From NCBI GenBank assembly GCA_003565105.1, contig PXDG01000015.1, positions 1 through 13,577 of the forward strand: a stretch of DNA of 13,577 nucleotides, given 5' to 3'. Shown in pieces: positions 1 to 8,557 of this stretch; position 1 is the stretch's first letter; each line of letters starts with the position of its first letter. Under the pieces are notes generated by a model. That model saw only the letters and a list, made by a program, of their open reading frames with translations. It did no database searches and was not told the origin of the DNA. The stretch is from Parcubacteria group bacterium. Its GTDB lineage: Bacteria > Patescibacteriota > Minisyncoccia > SW-4-49-11. A program made the position numbers and the translations under genes.

Positions 1-3000
1 CCATTTTTCAACCTCCTGTTCTCTTTTTTTCTGCTCCGATGATGAAGACACATTAGATTCTGCAGATTCATCAGTTGGCACACCTTCCTTATTTTCATTA
101 TTTTGCTGTGCTTGCTGGCTTCTATCAATCAGTTCTATAACCTTGTCACATTTGTCTTGTATCTCACTTTTCGTCTTAACAGATAGGTCTGAGTCACTCT
201 GCAATTCTTCTAAAATACTCTGGATTTGTTCTCTTCCTTGGTTTGGGTTAAGTTCTTTTGAACTTACTCGATACTTTATTATTTGAGCTTTAGACTGATA
301 AACAAGATTTTTTAACTGTGAATCTGAAGTATCTTTATGAGCATTTACAAATTCCTCCCTAATCTTCTTCTCATCTATATTGACTTTTGCACGATTTACG
401 TTAAAGTTAAATTCGCGTATTATCTCATCTACCTCTTTAGTGTTCTTTTCTGAGGGGTTTTCACCTTCTTCGTTAAGATTTTCGCCATCTTTAGAACCTT
501 CATCACTAGAAAGCATAGCTTTTTTTATATCATCTAAGTCGTCCTTCCACAAATTAGCAGAACTAGATTTTGAGTTTTGAGTTTTTGTTTCATTTTTACC
601 AGCTGACTTCTTAGTGGGTTCAGGCTGATCCCCAGAACCTAGATTAGCTGAAGGGTTTTTATGTTCTGGTTGATTCGAATATTCTGTTGGAGATTCTTTT
701 TTCTCAAAGGCTGATTTTTTAACACCGAGTTTTTCTACCATTGACGGTACAATGAATGACGAACCTACCAATAGCCCACCTCTTATCATCAATTCACTTG
801 CTTTATCTTGAAGGATATCTTGAATAGATTTGTCTAACCCTTTAACTCCAATTTTTTGAGTAAAATTTACTACTCGATTTTCAACAGACGCTGCTCCTTC
901 TGGCCAAGCACTTAACCATTTATTTTCTCCAGTTTGTTTGAAGGCCTCCTCCCAAATTTTGTTAGATCTATCGAGAGAATTATCAACAATATTTTTTACT
1001 TCTGTTTCAAATACTCCAGATACTTTGTCTTGAATATGTTCCGAAAGTGCTAAATTTTCAGCGTTTGATTTGACTACTTCCTCGGCTCCAAGTTCTTGAG
1101 CGACAGTATTCAAGCTATCTCCTGTTACCAAATCCGCACTACCAAAGAGAGCCGCTGCATTACCCGCTAGTCCTAGGGCCCCAAACCAGCTTCGCGTCTT
1201 CCATCTATTAGCTCCCGTAAGAACTTTCTCGTTCTTTTTAAAATCAAGAATCTTTTCGTACTTACGAGTCTCATTAATTTTTTCATCTTCCATTCTACGA
1301 AGTTTCTCAGAAATATTAGAGTCTCTTTCGGTATCAATCTTTTCTGGAGTATTTGAATCTCGAGAACTTTTAATATCTTCTGCTGAGTCGCTTATTTGAT
1401 CTTCCTTGAGAAGAATTACTTGATACCTTTGGATTTGATCTTCTAACATACGAATCATTCGCACATCTTTAAACGAGTTCTTTTTGCTAAATACTTGCTC
1501 ACTATTACCTAAGGCAGCAATTTGAGTATCTTGTAGCAACTCTTTAACTCCGAGTAACTGATCGTAATTTTCTTTGAGTCGTGTATATGCTTCTTGTTTT
1601 GACATTGCACTCACTGTTACAAGATCATATGAGTCAGCTTTGTTATATTGGTGCACTCCATCATCATTAGGGTTAGCTCTTACAAGTTTCTTATTATAGA
1701 AAGCTTTAAAGTCATTTAAGGCTTTTTTACTCTGAGCAATAATACTATCTTGATTATTCTCAATTGATTCAGTTGATGAATCATACTGTGCTCCGTCTAT
1801 GGTTATTTTTCCTGTCCGATACAAATTCTCAATTGTTTCTAAGGGAACATACTTCTGAGCTTCTTCTTTCCATTTCTTTTGAAACTCTTCAGTACTAAAT
1901 TTTGTATTTTTTGCTTGAGCTTCTTTCCGCATAGTTTCTTTCAATTGATCTCGTAAAGAAACTAATTCAGCAGAACTTTTAACTTCAGCATTATTATTTA
2001 ATCTTTCCAACCATTTTTCCAACCATTTTTCTGTACTCTTTTCTGATTCTCCTTCCGTCTGTTTTGGCACAAACTCAAATTTTTTTCCATTAGTAATAGT
2101 ATTCTGCATTGCCTCCAAGTCTCGATCTAAGAGTATATCTGCATAACTTTTTTCCAACAACCGATTCTTATCACGTTCCATAATAGCCGCACTTTTCTTT
2201 TCTACAGATTTCGTCTTAAAATAGGACTCTGCTACTGCTCCAACCGAACCAGCAACCATTCCACCGGCAACCGCTCCGAGTCCAGTCCCTACAATCGTCA
2301 TTCCTCGTGATACAGTCGTTACGAGTGCTTTCACCCCTTTATTTTTCAATTCAAAGGAAGTATCCTCAGCAATTTTTTTGTAATCTTCTGCGGTAATTTC
2401 TGTATTTAACTTATCTAAATTCTCAAGATACTGTTGCGTATCTGTATTCCCAATACTTTTTTGCTGCTCAAATGTATTCTTTTTTGCGTCTGCTTTCACC
2501 ACTCTTTTCACATCAAGGACCACATTGAGCGCTTGCCGTAATTGAAGGCGTTGTATACGAGATAACCCTCCAGAAACTCCCGCACTTTCGAGTTGCTCAT
2601 CAAGAGTATCTACAAAGGTTTCTAAATCATTTGTCTCAGATTCTGTGGTGATGATCACACCTTTTTCATTCCATTGATTCCCTGTGCTAGATTCAGATTT
2701 GGTAAGTAATTGCTCAATATACGTATCTAATTCTACAGCTATACTTGGAGCAATGGCTTCTAAAACCAGTTCATTCTTTCCATCGTCATATTCTTCTTGT
2801 TGAGCACGAAAGGACATTCTCATATCTTGCCCCATATTTTTCATATGCTTAAAGACATTGAATCGATCTTTTTGATTTCCTTGCCGTTTCTCTTCTTGAA
2901 GATTCAAGTTATACGAGGTCTCTGTTTGGTCATTCTTCTCTCCTTTGACACGTTCTTTTGATGAGCCTTGTGATGAATCGTGCTCTTCTTCCAACTGATT

Positions 3001-3135
3001 TAGTTCATCCGTGGTTTGTTCTCGATATTTTGCCTCTCCCAAAATCTTAGCCACGATAGACTTAGCCGTAGCTTGGGCTTGCTTAATTTCATCTGGAGTG
3101 ATCTTCTTCTGTTCAATAGAGGGTTGTTTTTCCAT
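1..3135 (-). CDS. Very large unrecognised protein with glycine-rich hydrophobic segments (partial, C-terminus beyond window)
   Basis: I do not recognise this gene. From ATG at 3135 the frame has no stop in 1045 codons and leaves the window still open, so the protein is longer. It is rich in Lys, Glu, Gln, Ser and Asn, looks mostly helical and coiled-coil, and I find only one cysteine. Three hydrophobic islands stand out: residues about 270-303 with a dense Gly pattern (GTGLGAVAGGMVAGSVGAVA), about 650-670 (WFGALGLAGNAAALFGSADL), and about 781-799 (LMIRGGLLVGSSFIVPSMV). These could be membrane or glycine-zipper segments. Residues about 805-910 form a polar low-complexity linker rich in Ser, Asn, Lys and Pro, and a charged helical region follows. 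There is no N-terminal signal peptide. The start lies 15 bases after the stop of the 149-aa gene, with no Shine-Dalgarno, so it is probably the third gene of one operon. Envelope-associated scaffold or secreted effector are both possible; neither is shown. Confidence 0.85.
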   Translation of the reverse strand, partial: MEKQPSIEQKKITPDEIKQAQATAKSIVAKILGEAKYREQTTDELNQLEEEHDSSQGSSKERVKGEKNDQTETSYNLNLQEEKRQGNQKDRFNVFKHMKNMGQDMRMSFRAQQEEYDDGKNELVLEAIAPSIAVELDTYIEQLLTKSESSTGNQWNEKGVIITTESETNDLETFVDTLDEQLESAGVSGGLSRIQRLQLRQALNVVLDVKRVVKADAKKNTFEQQKSIGNTDTQQYLENLDKLNTEITAEDYKKIAEDTSFELKNKGVKALVTTVSRGMTIVGTGLGAVAGGMVAGSVGAVAESYFKTKSVEKKSAAIMERDKNRLLEKSYADILLDRDLEAMQNTITNGKKFEFVPKQTEGESEKSTEKWLEKWLERLNNNAEVKSSAELVSLRDQLKETMRKEAQAKNTKFSTEEFQKKWKEEAQKYVPLETIENLYRTGKITIDGAQYDSSTESIENNQDSIIAQSKKALNDFKAFYNKKLVRANPNDDGVHQYNKADSYDLVTVSAMSKQEAYTRLKENYDQLLGVKELLQDTQIAALGNSEQVFSKKNSFKDVRMIRMLEDQIQRYQVILLKEDQISDSAEDIKSSRDSNTPEKIDTERDSNISEKLRRMEDEKINETRKYEKILDFKKNEKVLTGANRWKTRSWFGALGLAGNAAALFGSADLVTGDSLNTVAQELGAEEVVKSNAENLALSEHIQDKVSGVFETEVKNIVDNSLDRSNKIWEEAFKQTGENKWLSAWPEGAASVENRVVNFTQKIGVKGLDKSIQDILQDKASELMIRGGLLVGSSFIVPSMVEKLGVKKSAFEKKESPTEYSNQPEHKNPSANLGSGDQPEPTKKSAGKNETKTQNSKSSSANLWKDDLDDIKKAMLSSDEGSKDGENLNEEGENPSEKNTKEVDEIIREFNFNVNRAKVNIDEKKIREEFVNAHKDTSDSQLKNLVYQSKAQIIKYRVSSKELNPNQGREQIQSILEELQSDSDLSVKTKSEIQDKCDKVIELIDRSQQAQQNNENKEGVPTDESAESNVSSSSEQKKREQEVEKW
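2005..2031. repeat. Perfect tandem duplication of a 12-base unit inside the large gene
   Basis: The unit ttccaaccattt occurs twice in a row and starts a third time. On the coding strand it gives the doubled peptide EKWLEKWLE within the charged helical region. Being a multiple of three it keeps the frame. The EKW tripeptide appears again in the last codons before the left edge. Confidence 0.8.
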
Positions 3136-3150
3136 AGGAAGTATATGTTT

Positions 3151-3600
3151 TTATATTAAATAAAGCTGAGCGTAACTACGTTCTAACTGAGAAGCTACGA
3201 GTAGAATTTTTTGAACGAGAAACTCTTCCGCAATTCCTGTTTCTTGGAGGTGTAAGGTTTCAGATATGTCAAAAGCTATCGATTTTAACATCCGAGGATG
3301 AAGTGAGGTGAATTCTGTAAGGATATACTGTATCTTTGAATACAGTTCTTCTACAGATGAATGCTCGTCCAAAAATTCTACGAGCTCTTGATAGAGATCC
3401 CGATGAAGTTCTTTCGTATATTGTAATAATTCTCCTAACAGTGCGATGGTTATTTTGTAATCGACAAATGGTTTTTGAATGGGCATCTCCATACCATACA
3501 ATTGAAATACATCTTCTATTGCTAGGTAGACTAAATCGGATATATCTATTTGATCTATATTTACAGTGCTATTTGATGAATAGTAGGTAATTGCATCCAT
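3151..3600 (-). CDS. Unrecognised small helical protein, 149 aa, middle gene of the left operon
   Basis: I do not recognise this family. The 149 residues look all-helical and acidic, with amphipathic stretches such as LLGELLQYTKELHRDLYQEL around residues 54-73. There is no signal peptide, no membrane helix and no cysteine. It is a soluble cytoplasmic protein by appearance. It begins 6 bases after the stop of the 348-aa gene and ends 15 bases before the giant gene, which argues for translation from one mRNA and possibly for a complex or chaperone-like partnership with its neighbours (inference). The sequence upstream of the ATG has no Shine-Dalgarno. No catalytic motif is visible. Confidence 0.8.
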   Translation of the reverse strand: MDAITYYSSNSTVNIDQIDISDLVYLAIEDVFQLYGMEMPIQKPFVDYKITIALLGELLQYTKELHRDLYQELVEFLDEHSSVEELYSKIQYILTEFTSLHPRMLKSIAFDISETLHLQETGIAEEFLVQKILLVASQLERSYAQLYLI

Positions 3601-3606
3601 AGTTCA

Positions 3607-4653
3607 TTAATTATCTTGATATATCATATCTACCAACACTGACAATCCTTGCTGAGCTTGGTCTTGAAACATCTGTTGATAGTCTTCTGGATGGGAATCT
3701 TGTTCGATTGTTCCTATCATTGTTTGAAGGGTGCTTACATAATCCCAGACAAAGGATATAATCTTGGTTGTTTTATCTATCCCCACTACTGTTTCTAATC
3801 GTATCATCGATTCAGAGATAAAAAGGTCTCTCTTCCAGGCCTTATGACTATCAATGTCCTGTATAAAAGTGAGCGTATGTTGAATCTCTTTTTTGATAAC
3901 TTCTTCTAACTGAGCTTGTGTTACAGACCATTCTAACACAGGTTTCCACGAACGACTATTAGGATATATAAAGTCTAAAGAGAACTCTTGATACACATTC
4001 TTTTTTAGGATAGCACAGAATTCAATCAGTTCAACCAACTTCAACCAGCGAGACTTCTGTTTCCATATATCGAGCTGATCTGGAAAACTATCCCTTACAA
4101 TACCTTCAATATTTTGTACTAAACGCTCTTGAACAATAATCGATTTTTGTTCTTCGATCTCATCTAAATATCTCTTGACTGTCAACAATTGAATCTGCTT
4201 ATCCACAAAAAGATCATAATCCTGGTTATGTATCTTCAGATATTGTTTGAGACATTCTTGAAAGGTAGTATCAACCCATATCAAGGAATTATTATCATCA
4301 AGAAGAATTTGATAATAAACATCAAGCATTTGGTACATTACATATCCCCAAATACTATTTCCAGAACGATCTGTGAATAATGAGCTAATATCTTTGGACC
4401 AAAAATCAATGATGTCAGTACTGTTAAAGGTATCTCCTAATCCTTTTTCTTCAAAAAATATGATGCTAGCGGAAATCATATCAGATTGATAATCCTTCAC
4501 CAAGGTATATACGGCCGAATTATAATGAACTCGGACATAAGACTTCCACCCAGATTTCTTCATCATCTGAGTGTTCATATAGTCAATATATTCGTGAAGC
4601 AATGAAATGGATTGTATATCTTTGTTTTCTAGAAAATATGTTTTTATATTCAT
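3607..4653 (-). CDS. Unrecognised protein, 348 aa, first gene of the left operon
   Basis: I do not recognise this gene. The protein is helical, rich in Ile, Gln, Asp and Trp, with no signal peptide and no clear membrane helix. A likely coiled-coil lies around residues 150-200 (KRYLDEIEEQKSIIVQERLV). Tryptophan is frequent (for example GWKS, IWGY, IWVD, SWKP, FVWDY), unusual for a plain coiled-coil protein and more like a folded helical domain. No nucleotide-binding or catalytic motif is seen. It is the first gene of a three-gene unit, preceded by an extended -10 promoter at 4697-4705 and followed after 6 bases by the 149-aa gene. The start at 4653 is the only sensible one downstream of that promoter. 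Function unknown. Confidence 0.82.
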   Translation of the reverse strand: MNIKTYFLENKDIQSISLLHEYIDYMNTQMMKKSGWKSYVRVHYNSAVYTLVKDYQSDMISASIIFFEEKGLGDTFNSTDIIDFWSKDISSLFTDRSGNSIWGYVMYQMLDVYYQILLDDNNSLIWVDTTFQECLKQYLKIHNQDYDLFVDKQIQLLTVKRYLDEIEEQKSIIVQERLVQNIEGIVRDSFPDQLDIWKQKSRWLKLVELIEFCAILKKNVYQEFSLDFIYPNSRSWKPVLEWSVTQAQLEEVIKKEIQHTLTFIQDIDSHKAWKRDLFISESMIRLETVVGIDKTTKIISFVWDYVSTLQTMIGTIEQDSHPEDYQQMFQDQAQQGLSVLVDMIYQDN

Positions 4654-4696
4654 ACTAAAGGTGTTTAATACGTTACGACACTCTATATACTCTTTT

Positions 4697-4705
4697 ATTA
4701 TATCA
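4697..4705 (-). promoter_or_regulatory. Extended -10 promoter for the three-gene unknown operon
   Basis: On the minus strand this reads TGATATAAT, a perfect TATAAT box with the TGn extension. No good -35 is found at 16-18 bases. The start codon at 4653 would follow a leader of roughly 35-40 bases. The surrounding 15 bases are identical to the promoter at 12512. A second TATAAT at 4731-4736 lacks the TGn extension and a -35, so it is the weaker candidate. Confidence 0.6.
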
Positions 4706-4745
4706 TAGTAACAAATTCTTCATATTGCACATTATACACATTGCG

Positions 4746-5714
4746 TTACCCTCGCCATATAAGATATCCGATATAGATAAAGTAACATACTACCCCGAGG
4801 ACACCTTGCCACCGCTCTAATTGGTGACGTTTTCCTACAAATAAGGCCAGGAAAACTCCTCCCATAGCGAGTCCTGCGACAGCCACATCGACATTCAAAG
4901 CAGAATCAAAAGGCAATGGTTGAATGAGACTGGTAACTCCAAGTATCCAAAAGATATTAAAGATATTTGAACCAAACACATTCCCAAGAGCGATATCGGT
5001 ATTCCCTTTCTTTGCGGCCACAGCTGAGGTTACCAATTCTGGAAGAGAGGTTCCTACTGCTACTATGGTTAATGCAACAAGAGATTCAGAGACTCCCCAC
5101 AGTAAGGCTAATGATACTGCTTCAGTAACCACTAAATGCCCACCAAAGGCGAGCCCAACAATCCCGACCACAATCAAAACAATTGATTTTCCCCACGGCT
5201 GTTCTGTGATAGCAGTATCCTCTTCAGGTTCATTATCTGATGAATCTGAAGCCATTCCAAAGGTATAGTAAAGAAACACAATAAAGAAACAGAGTAATAC
5301 AATACCGTCACTCCGGGTAATAAAGGAGCTACCGATATTATCAATGAGTACATCATTGGTAAAAACAGCTACCAAGAATACCGCCAAAAAAGCTAATGGA
5401 ATCTCTTTCCAGACGGTGTTTTTTTTCACCATTAAGGGGGTAATACTGGCTGCCACTCCTAAAATAAGTAATGTATTAGCTATCGTGCTTCCCAGTATAT
5501 TTCCAATAGCAACTTCTGTATTTCCATTTATTGCAGCTAGAATTCCAACAATTAATTCTGGAGCAGATGTTCCAAAGGCTACAATGGTTAACCCAATTAC
5601 AAGATCAGAGATAGAGAGCTTTCGAGCTACAGAAGATGATCCATCAACCATCCAGTCTGCTCCTTTGATGAGAAGTACAAATCCTATAAGTAAGAGAATA
5701 ATTGAAAGGGCCAT
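4746..5714 (-). CDS. CaCA-family Na+/Ca2+ (cation) antiporter, YrbG-like
   Basis: This inner-membrane exchanger would swap Ca2+ (or another cation) for Na+ or H+. The 322 residues show the two inverted alpha repeats that define the Ca2+:cation antiporter family. Repeat one has GTSAPE at about 48-53 and GNILGS at 71-76; repeat two has GTSLPE at 221-226 and GNVFGSN at 244-250. The two acidic residues in the GTSxPE motifs are the family's ion-binding glutamates. About ten hydrophobic segments are visible, split by an acidic loop at about 155-168 (DSSDNEPEEDT). Length matches E. coli YrbG (about 325 aa). It stands alone: 204 bases separate its start from the yadH-like gene, and it has its own promoter. 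The ion used cannot be told from sequence. Confidence 0.93.
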   Translation of the reverse strand: MALSIILLLIGFVLLIKGADWMVDGSSSVARKLSISDLVIGLTIVAFGTSAPELIVGILAAINGNTEVAIGNILGSTIANTLLILGVAASITPLMVKKNTVWKEIPLAFLAVFLVAVFTNDVLIDNIGSSFITRSDGIVLLCFFIVFLYYTFGMASDSSDNEPEEDTAITEQPWGKSIVLIVVGIVGLAFGGHLVVTEAVSLALLWGVSESLVALTIVAVGTSLPELVTSAVAAKKGNTDIALGNVFGSNIFNIFWILGVTSLIQPLPFDSALNVDVAVAGLAMGGVFLALFVGKRHQLERWQGVLGVVCYFIYIGYLIWRG

Positions 5715-5782
5715 ATGAGTCTTGTAATACGAATATATGAACGTAATTTTTTACTGAGCAAAAAGCAATTGAGATCTCTATC

Positions 5783-5791
5783 ATTATAGCA
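5783..5791 (-). promoter_or_regulatory. Extended -10 promoter for the cation antiporter
   Basis: The minus strand reads TGCTATAAT, a perfect -10 with TGn. A weak -35 (CTGCCA at 5807-5812, spacer 18) is possible. It lies about 70 bases upstream of the antiporter start and makes this gene a separate transcription unit from the yadGH genes upstream. Confidence 0.55.
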
Positions 5792-5918
5792 AAGATTTTG
5801 ATAAAGTGGCAGATGGAATGTTGATGGTATATAAAGGGCTTATTTGTACTAATATAATCTATATAAGTTCATATCCGTACACTGAAATACCGGAATACAC
5901 CCTTCCGACGTATAGTGA

Positions 5919-6689
5919 CTAAGATCGTATTCCTACCCCCTTATTCAACAATACTATATCAATCACTCCCAAGATAATCACAAAACTTATTACCACGGCA
6001 AACGAAATAAGTACAGGAACTTCAGAGGTTCCAAAGAATCCATAACGAAACCCACTCACCATATACAGGATCGGATTAAACCGAGATACATTTTGCCAGA
6101 CTTCAGGCAATGAATCAATCGAATAAAACACTCCTCCTAAATACGTTAATGGGGTCAATACAAATGTAGGAACAATGGATACGTGATCAAATTTCTTAGC
6201 AAAAACAGCGTTCATTAAACCTGCAAAGGAGAATGCTAACGAGGTAAGTACCGCAAATCCCCCCGTCAAAAGAATATTATCAATTGAGATATCAGTAAAG
6301 GCTCCAGCAATAAGGTAGACAAATAATCCAACCAACAACCCTCGAATCAATCCTCCAGAAGCATACCCTAATACAATCACCCAATTAGGTGTGGGAGAAA
6401 CTAACAATTCTTCGATACTTCGTTGAAATTTATTTCCAAAAAATGAGCTCACCACATTCATAAATGAATTGGTAATAATAGCCATCATCACCAATCCTGG
6501 AACAATGAACTGCATATAAGAAACTCCGTCAATATCCTGTATCTGAGAGCCAATAAATCCTCCAAAAATCAGAAAATATAGACTGGTAGTGACCACAGAG
6601 GGTAACAAAGACTGCGTCCAAATGCGAAAGATTCGATCAGATTCTTTTCGAACAAGTGTTTGAAGTGGAATAAAAATTGGTGCTTTCAT
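5919..6689 (-). CDS. yadH: ABC-2 type transporter permease, YadH-like
   Basis: Membrane subunit of an ABC exporter, pairing with the ATPase immediately upstream. The 256 residues have about six membrane helices in the ABC-2 pattern. Stretches such as YMQFIVPGLVMM, FQRSIEELLVSP, VPTFVLTPLTYLGGVFYS and SGFRYGFFG match, from memory, E. coli YadH, which is also 256 aa; both end in a similar GxGxRS tail. The gene starts 1 base after the yadG stop, so the two are almost certainly co-translated. The start at 6689 aligns with the family start. No Shine-Dalgarno is present, so translational coupling may deliver ribosomes. The substrate of YadGH transporters is not established; this is usually annotated only as a multidrug or polysaccharide-type exporter. 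The stop is TAG. Confidence 0.94.
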   Translation of the reverse strand: MKAPIFIPLQTLVRKESDRIFRIWTQSLLPSVVTTSLYFLIFGGFIGSQIQDIDGVSYMQFIVPGLVMMAIITNSFMNVVSSFFGNKFQRSIEELLVSPTPNWVIVLGYASGGLIRGLLVGLFVYLIAGAFTDISIDNILLTGGFAVLTSLAFSFAGLMNAVFAKKFDHVSIVPTFVLTPLTYLGGVFYSIDSLPEVWQNVSRFNPILYMVSGFRYGFFGTSEVPVLISFAVVISFVIILGVIDIVLLNKGVGIRS

Positions 6690-6690
6690 A

Positions 6691-7599
6691 TTATTGTACT
6701 TTACTCAAGAATACTTCTTCTAGACGATTAGTTTTATTCCGGATACCCGTCACTTTCAATCCATAATTATGAATCTCTGTCGTGATATCCCAGAGATCTT
6801 CTCCCTTAATCAAGTCTGTCTCCAAACGCTCAGCCGATATTCTTTGGTATCTTTCTGGTAATGTTTTATGAGGCGTCCCTTCCACATCGAGAATCAATCG
6901 ATCTCGTTGAAGCTCTGATAAAAGATCGGTCACCGTACCAACTTGGAGTACGGTTCCTTTGTTAATAATACCAATACGGTCACAGAGCTGTTCCGCTTCT
7001 TCAAGATAGTGCGTGGTCAAAATAATCGTTCTTCCCTGCTGATGAATCTCTTGGATAAATTCCCACATTTCACGACGGAGCTCCACATCGACTCCAGCGG
7101 AAGGTTCATCCAGAATAAGAATATCTGGTTCGTGAACCAAAGCTCGAGCAATCATCAAGCGACGCTTCATTCCACCAGACAGTTGCATCGCCGTTGCTTG
7201 GAGTTTATCCCCAAGCCCCAATTTGGTCAGATAATGAACTGCGCGATCAGTAGCAATATCTCGGGGCACTCCATAGTAACCAGCTTGTTGCACAACGATA
7301 TCTTGGATCTTTTCAAAAATACCAAAATTAAACTCTTGCGGAACGACTCCCAAATGTGTCTTGGCTTCAGATTGATTGCCATCAAAATCTACTCCTGCGA
7401 CTTGGATAGTCCCACTGGTTTTTACAGTGAGCGTAGTCAAAATATTAATCAACGTAGACTTTCCCGCTCCATTCGGCCCCAAAAGACCAAATATTTCTCC
7501 CTTTTTTATTTCAAGATTAACATCCTTCAGTGCTTCAACACCTCCTTTATAGGTTTTAGAGACAGTATTAATCTGCAAAGCTATTTCTTTCATATACAT
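6691..7599 (-). CDS. yadG: ABC transporter ATP-binding protein, YadG-like
   Basis: Cytoplasmic ATPase that powers the YadH-like permease. In the 302-residue reading the motifs are complete: Walker A GPNGAGKST at 41-49, Q-loop Gln88, signature LSGGM at 140-144, Walker B LILDEP at 161-166 and switch His197 in TTHYLEEAE. Segments such as AGYYGV, GGMKRRLMIARAL and NRLEE follow E. coli YadG (about 308 aa, from memory). A roughly 80-residue C-terminal extension follows the nucleotide-binding domain, as in that family. A second ATG at 7593, two codons in, aligns better with the YadG start and is equally plausible. It starts 8 bases after the DUF368 stop and ends 1 base before yadH. Confidence 0.95.
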   Translation of the reverse strand: MYMKEIALQINTVSKTYKGGVEALKDVNLEIKKGEIFGLLGPNGAGKSTLINILTTLTVKTSGTIQVAGVDFDGNQSEAKTHLGVVPQEFNFGIFEKIQDIVVQQAGYYGVPRDIATDRAVHYLTKLGLGDKLQATAMQLSGGMKRRLMIARALVHEPDILILDEPSAGVDVELRREMWEFIQEIHQQGRTIILTTHYLEEAEQLCDRIGIINKGTVLQVGTVTDLLSELQRDRLILDVEGTPHKTLPERYQRISAERLETDLIKGEDLWDITTEIHNYGLKVTGIRNKTNRLEEVFLSKVQ

Positions 7600-7607
7600 T
7601 CTTATAC

Positions 7608-8531
7608 TTATATATCAATTCGTTTTTGAGAAATTTTTTGTAGGACTACAACAACACTTATGCCAAGTACTATACACATCACTATACCAACAATCTCGCC
7701 TCTCGCAAAACTCCCAACAGGAACAATGACTGGCTGACCATCTCGTACCTGAAAGAATGGCCATAACACAGGAAGTGAAGCAAAGAGAATCCCAGACAAA
7801 AAAGCCATTAATGAGTCTGTATAGGATTTCATTATCCATTTCAGAATTCTGACAAACGAGATAAACCCTATCAACATACCCAAAGAGAATAGTATAATAG
7901 GGAGTATCACCGACATATCAGCGGTACTCACCGTGCGAACCAAGCCAACCACATACTCATACAAGCCCATCAACAACAGAATGAACGATCCACTTATTCC
8001 TGGGAGAATCATCCCAGAAATACCTATTAAGCCACCCAAGAATAGATACCATAGGGGAACTTCTGTTAAGGTTGGAGGATTGGCTACAAGTAATAGCCCT
8101 GAAAAGATAATTGCGGTACCCCAAATAATCAAGGCGTGCTTGATACGAGGGTAAGTAATCGTTTGCCAAGGAATTTTGACCGACATTAACACGAGCCCAA
8201 AAAAGAATCCGTATACATATTGAGGATAAGTACTCAAAGCCCAATCAAATATCGATGCCAAGCCAATAATCGCACCAACCATTCCTCCAAACACAGGGAC
8301 AGCAAACCTCCAAGAAATAGTCTGTATTTCTTGAATAACTGCCTGAGGCTTTTCACGAAAAATAAGGACCAACCCTATACTCTTGACCACTTGAGAAACC
8401 CCATATAAAACCTCCAAGAATTCCTGATAAATCCCCATCATCAAGGCAACCGTAGCTCCACTCACCCCAGGAATCATCTGAGCCACTCCCATAAACATAC
8501 CTTGCAATACACGAACCAATAATGCTTTCAT
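7608..8531 (-). CDS. popT: DUF368 family undecaprenyl-phosphate translocase (PopT-like)
   Basis: Polytopic membrane protein of 307 residues. It carries the two DUF368 signatures, one per half: IPGVSGAT at about 20-27 followed by MMGIYQ, and LPGISGSF at about 176-183 followed by LMGLYE. These paired motifs indicate an internal inverted repeat. DUF368 proteins (PopT) were shown to return undecaprenyl phosphate, the lipid carrier for peptidoglycan and surface polysaccharides, to the cytoplasmic face of the membrane; the assignment here is by family. Eight or more hydrophobic segments are visible. It sits between ccdA (46-base gap) and yadG (8-base gap). An internal promoter may lie in the 46-base gap. 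Its coupling to an ABC exporter suggests envelope-polymer work, which is inference. Confidence 0.93.
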   Translation of the reverse strand: MKALLVRVLQGMFMGVAQMIPGVSGATVALMMGIYQEFLEVLYGVSQVVKSIGLVLIFREKPQAVIQEIQTISWRFAVPVFGGMVGAIIGLASIFDWALSTYPQYVYGFFFGLVLMSVKIPWQTITYPRIKHALIIWGTAIIFSGLLLVANPPTLTEVPLWYLFLGGLIGISGMILPGISGSFILLLMGLYEYVVGLVRTVSTADMSVILPIILFSLGMLIGFISFVRILKWIMKSYTDSLMAFLSGILFASLPVLWPFFQVRDGQPVIVPVGSFARGEIVGIVMCIVLGISVVVVLQKISQKRIDI

Positions 8532-8557
8532 TGTTTTCTATCGATTAATACCCTCTT

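Noticed and set aside
380..580. Plus-strand 66-residue open frame and other plus-strand frames over the left part
   Set aside because: They lie opposite the giant minus-strand gene, have Ser/Phe-rich antisense-type composition and no promoter.
5827..5870. Plus-strand TATAAT in the antiporter-yadH gap as a promoter
   Set aside because: No plus-strand gene follows; AT-rich sequence easily yields such boxes. A small RNA cannot be excluded but is not supported.
5891..5907. Small hairpin (cggaa/ttccg) after yadH as a terminator
   Set aside because: The stem has only five base pairs and no T-run follows on the minus strand.
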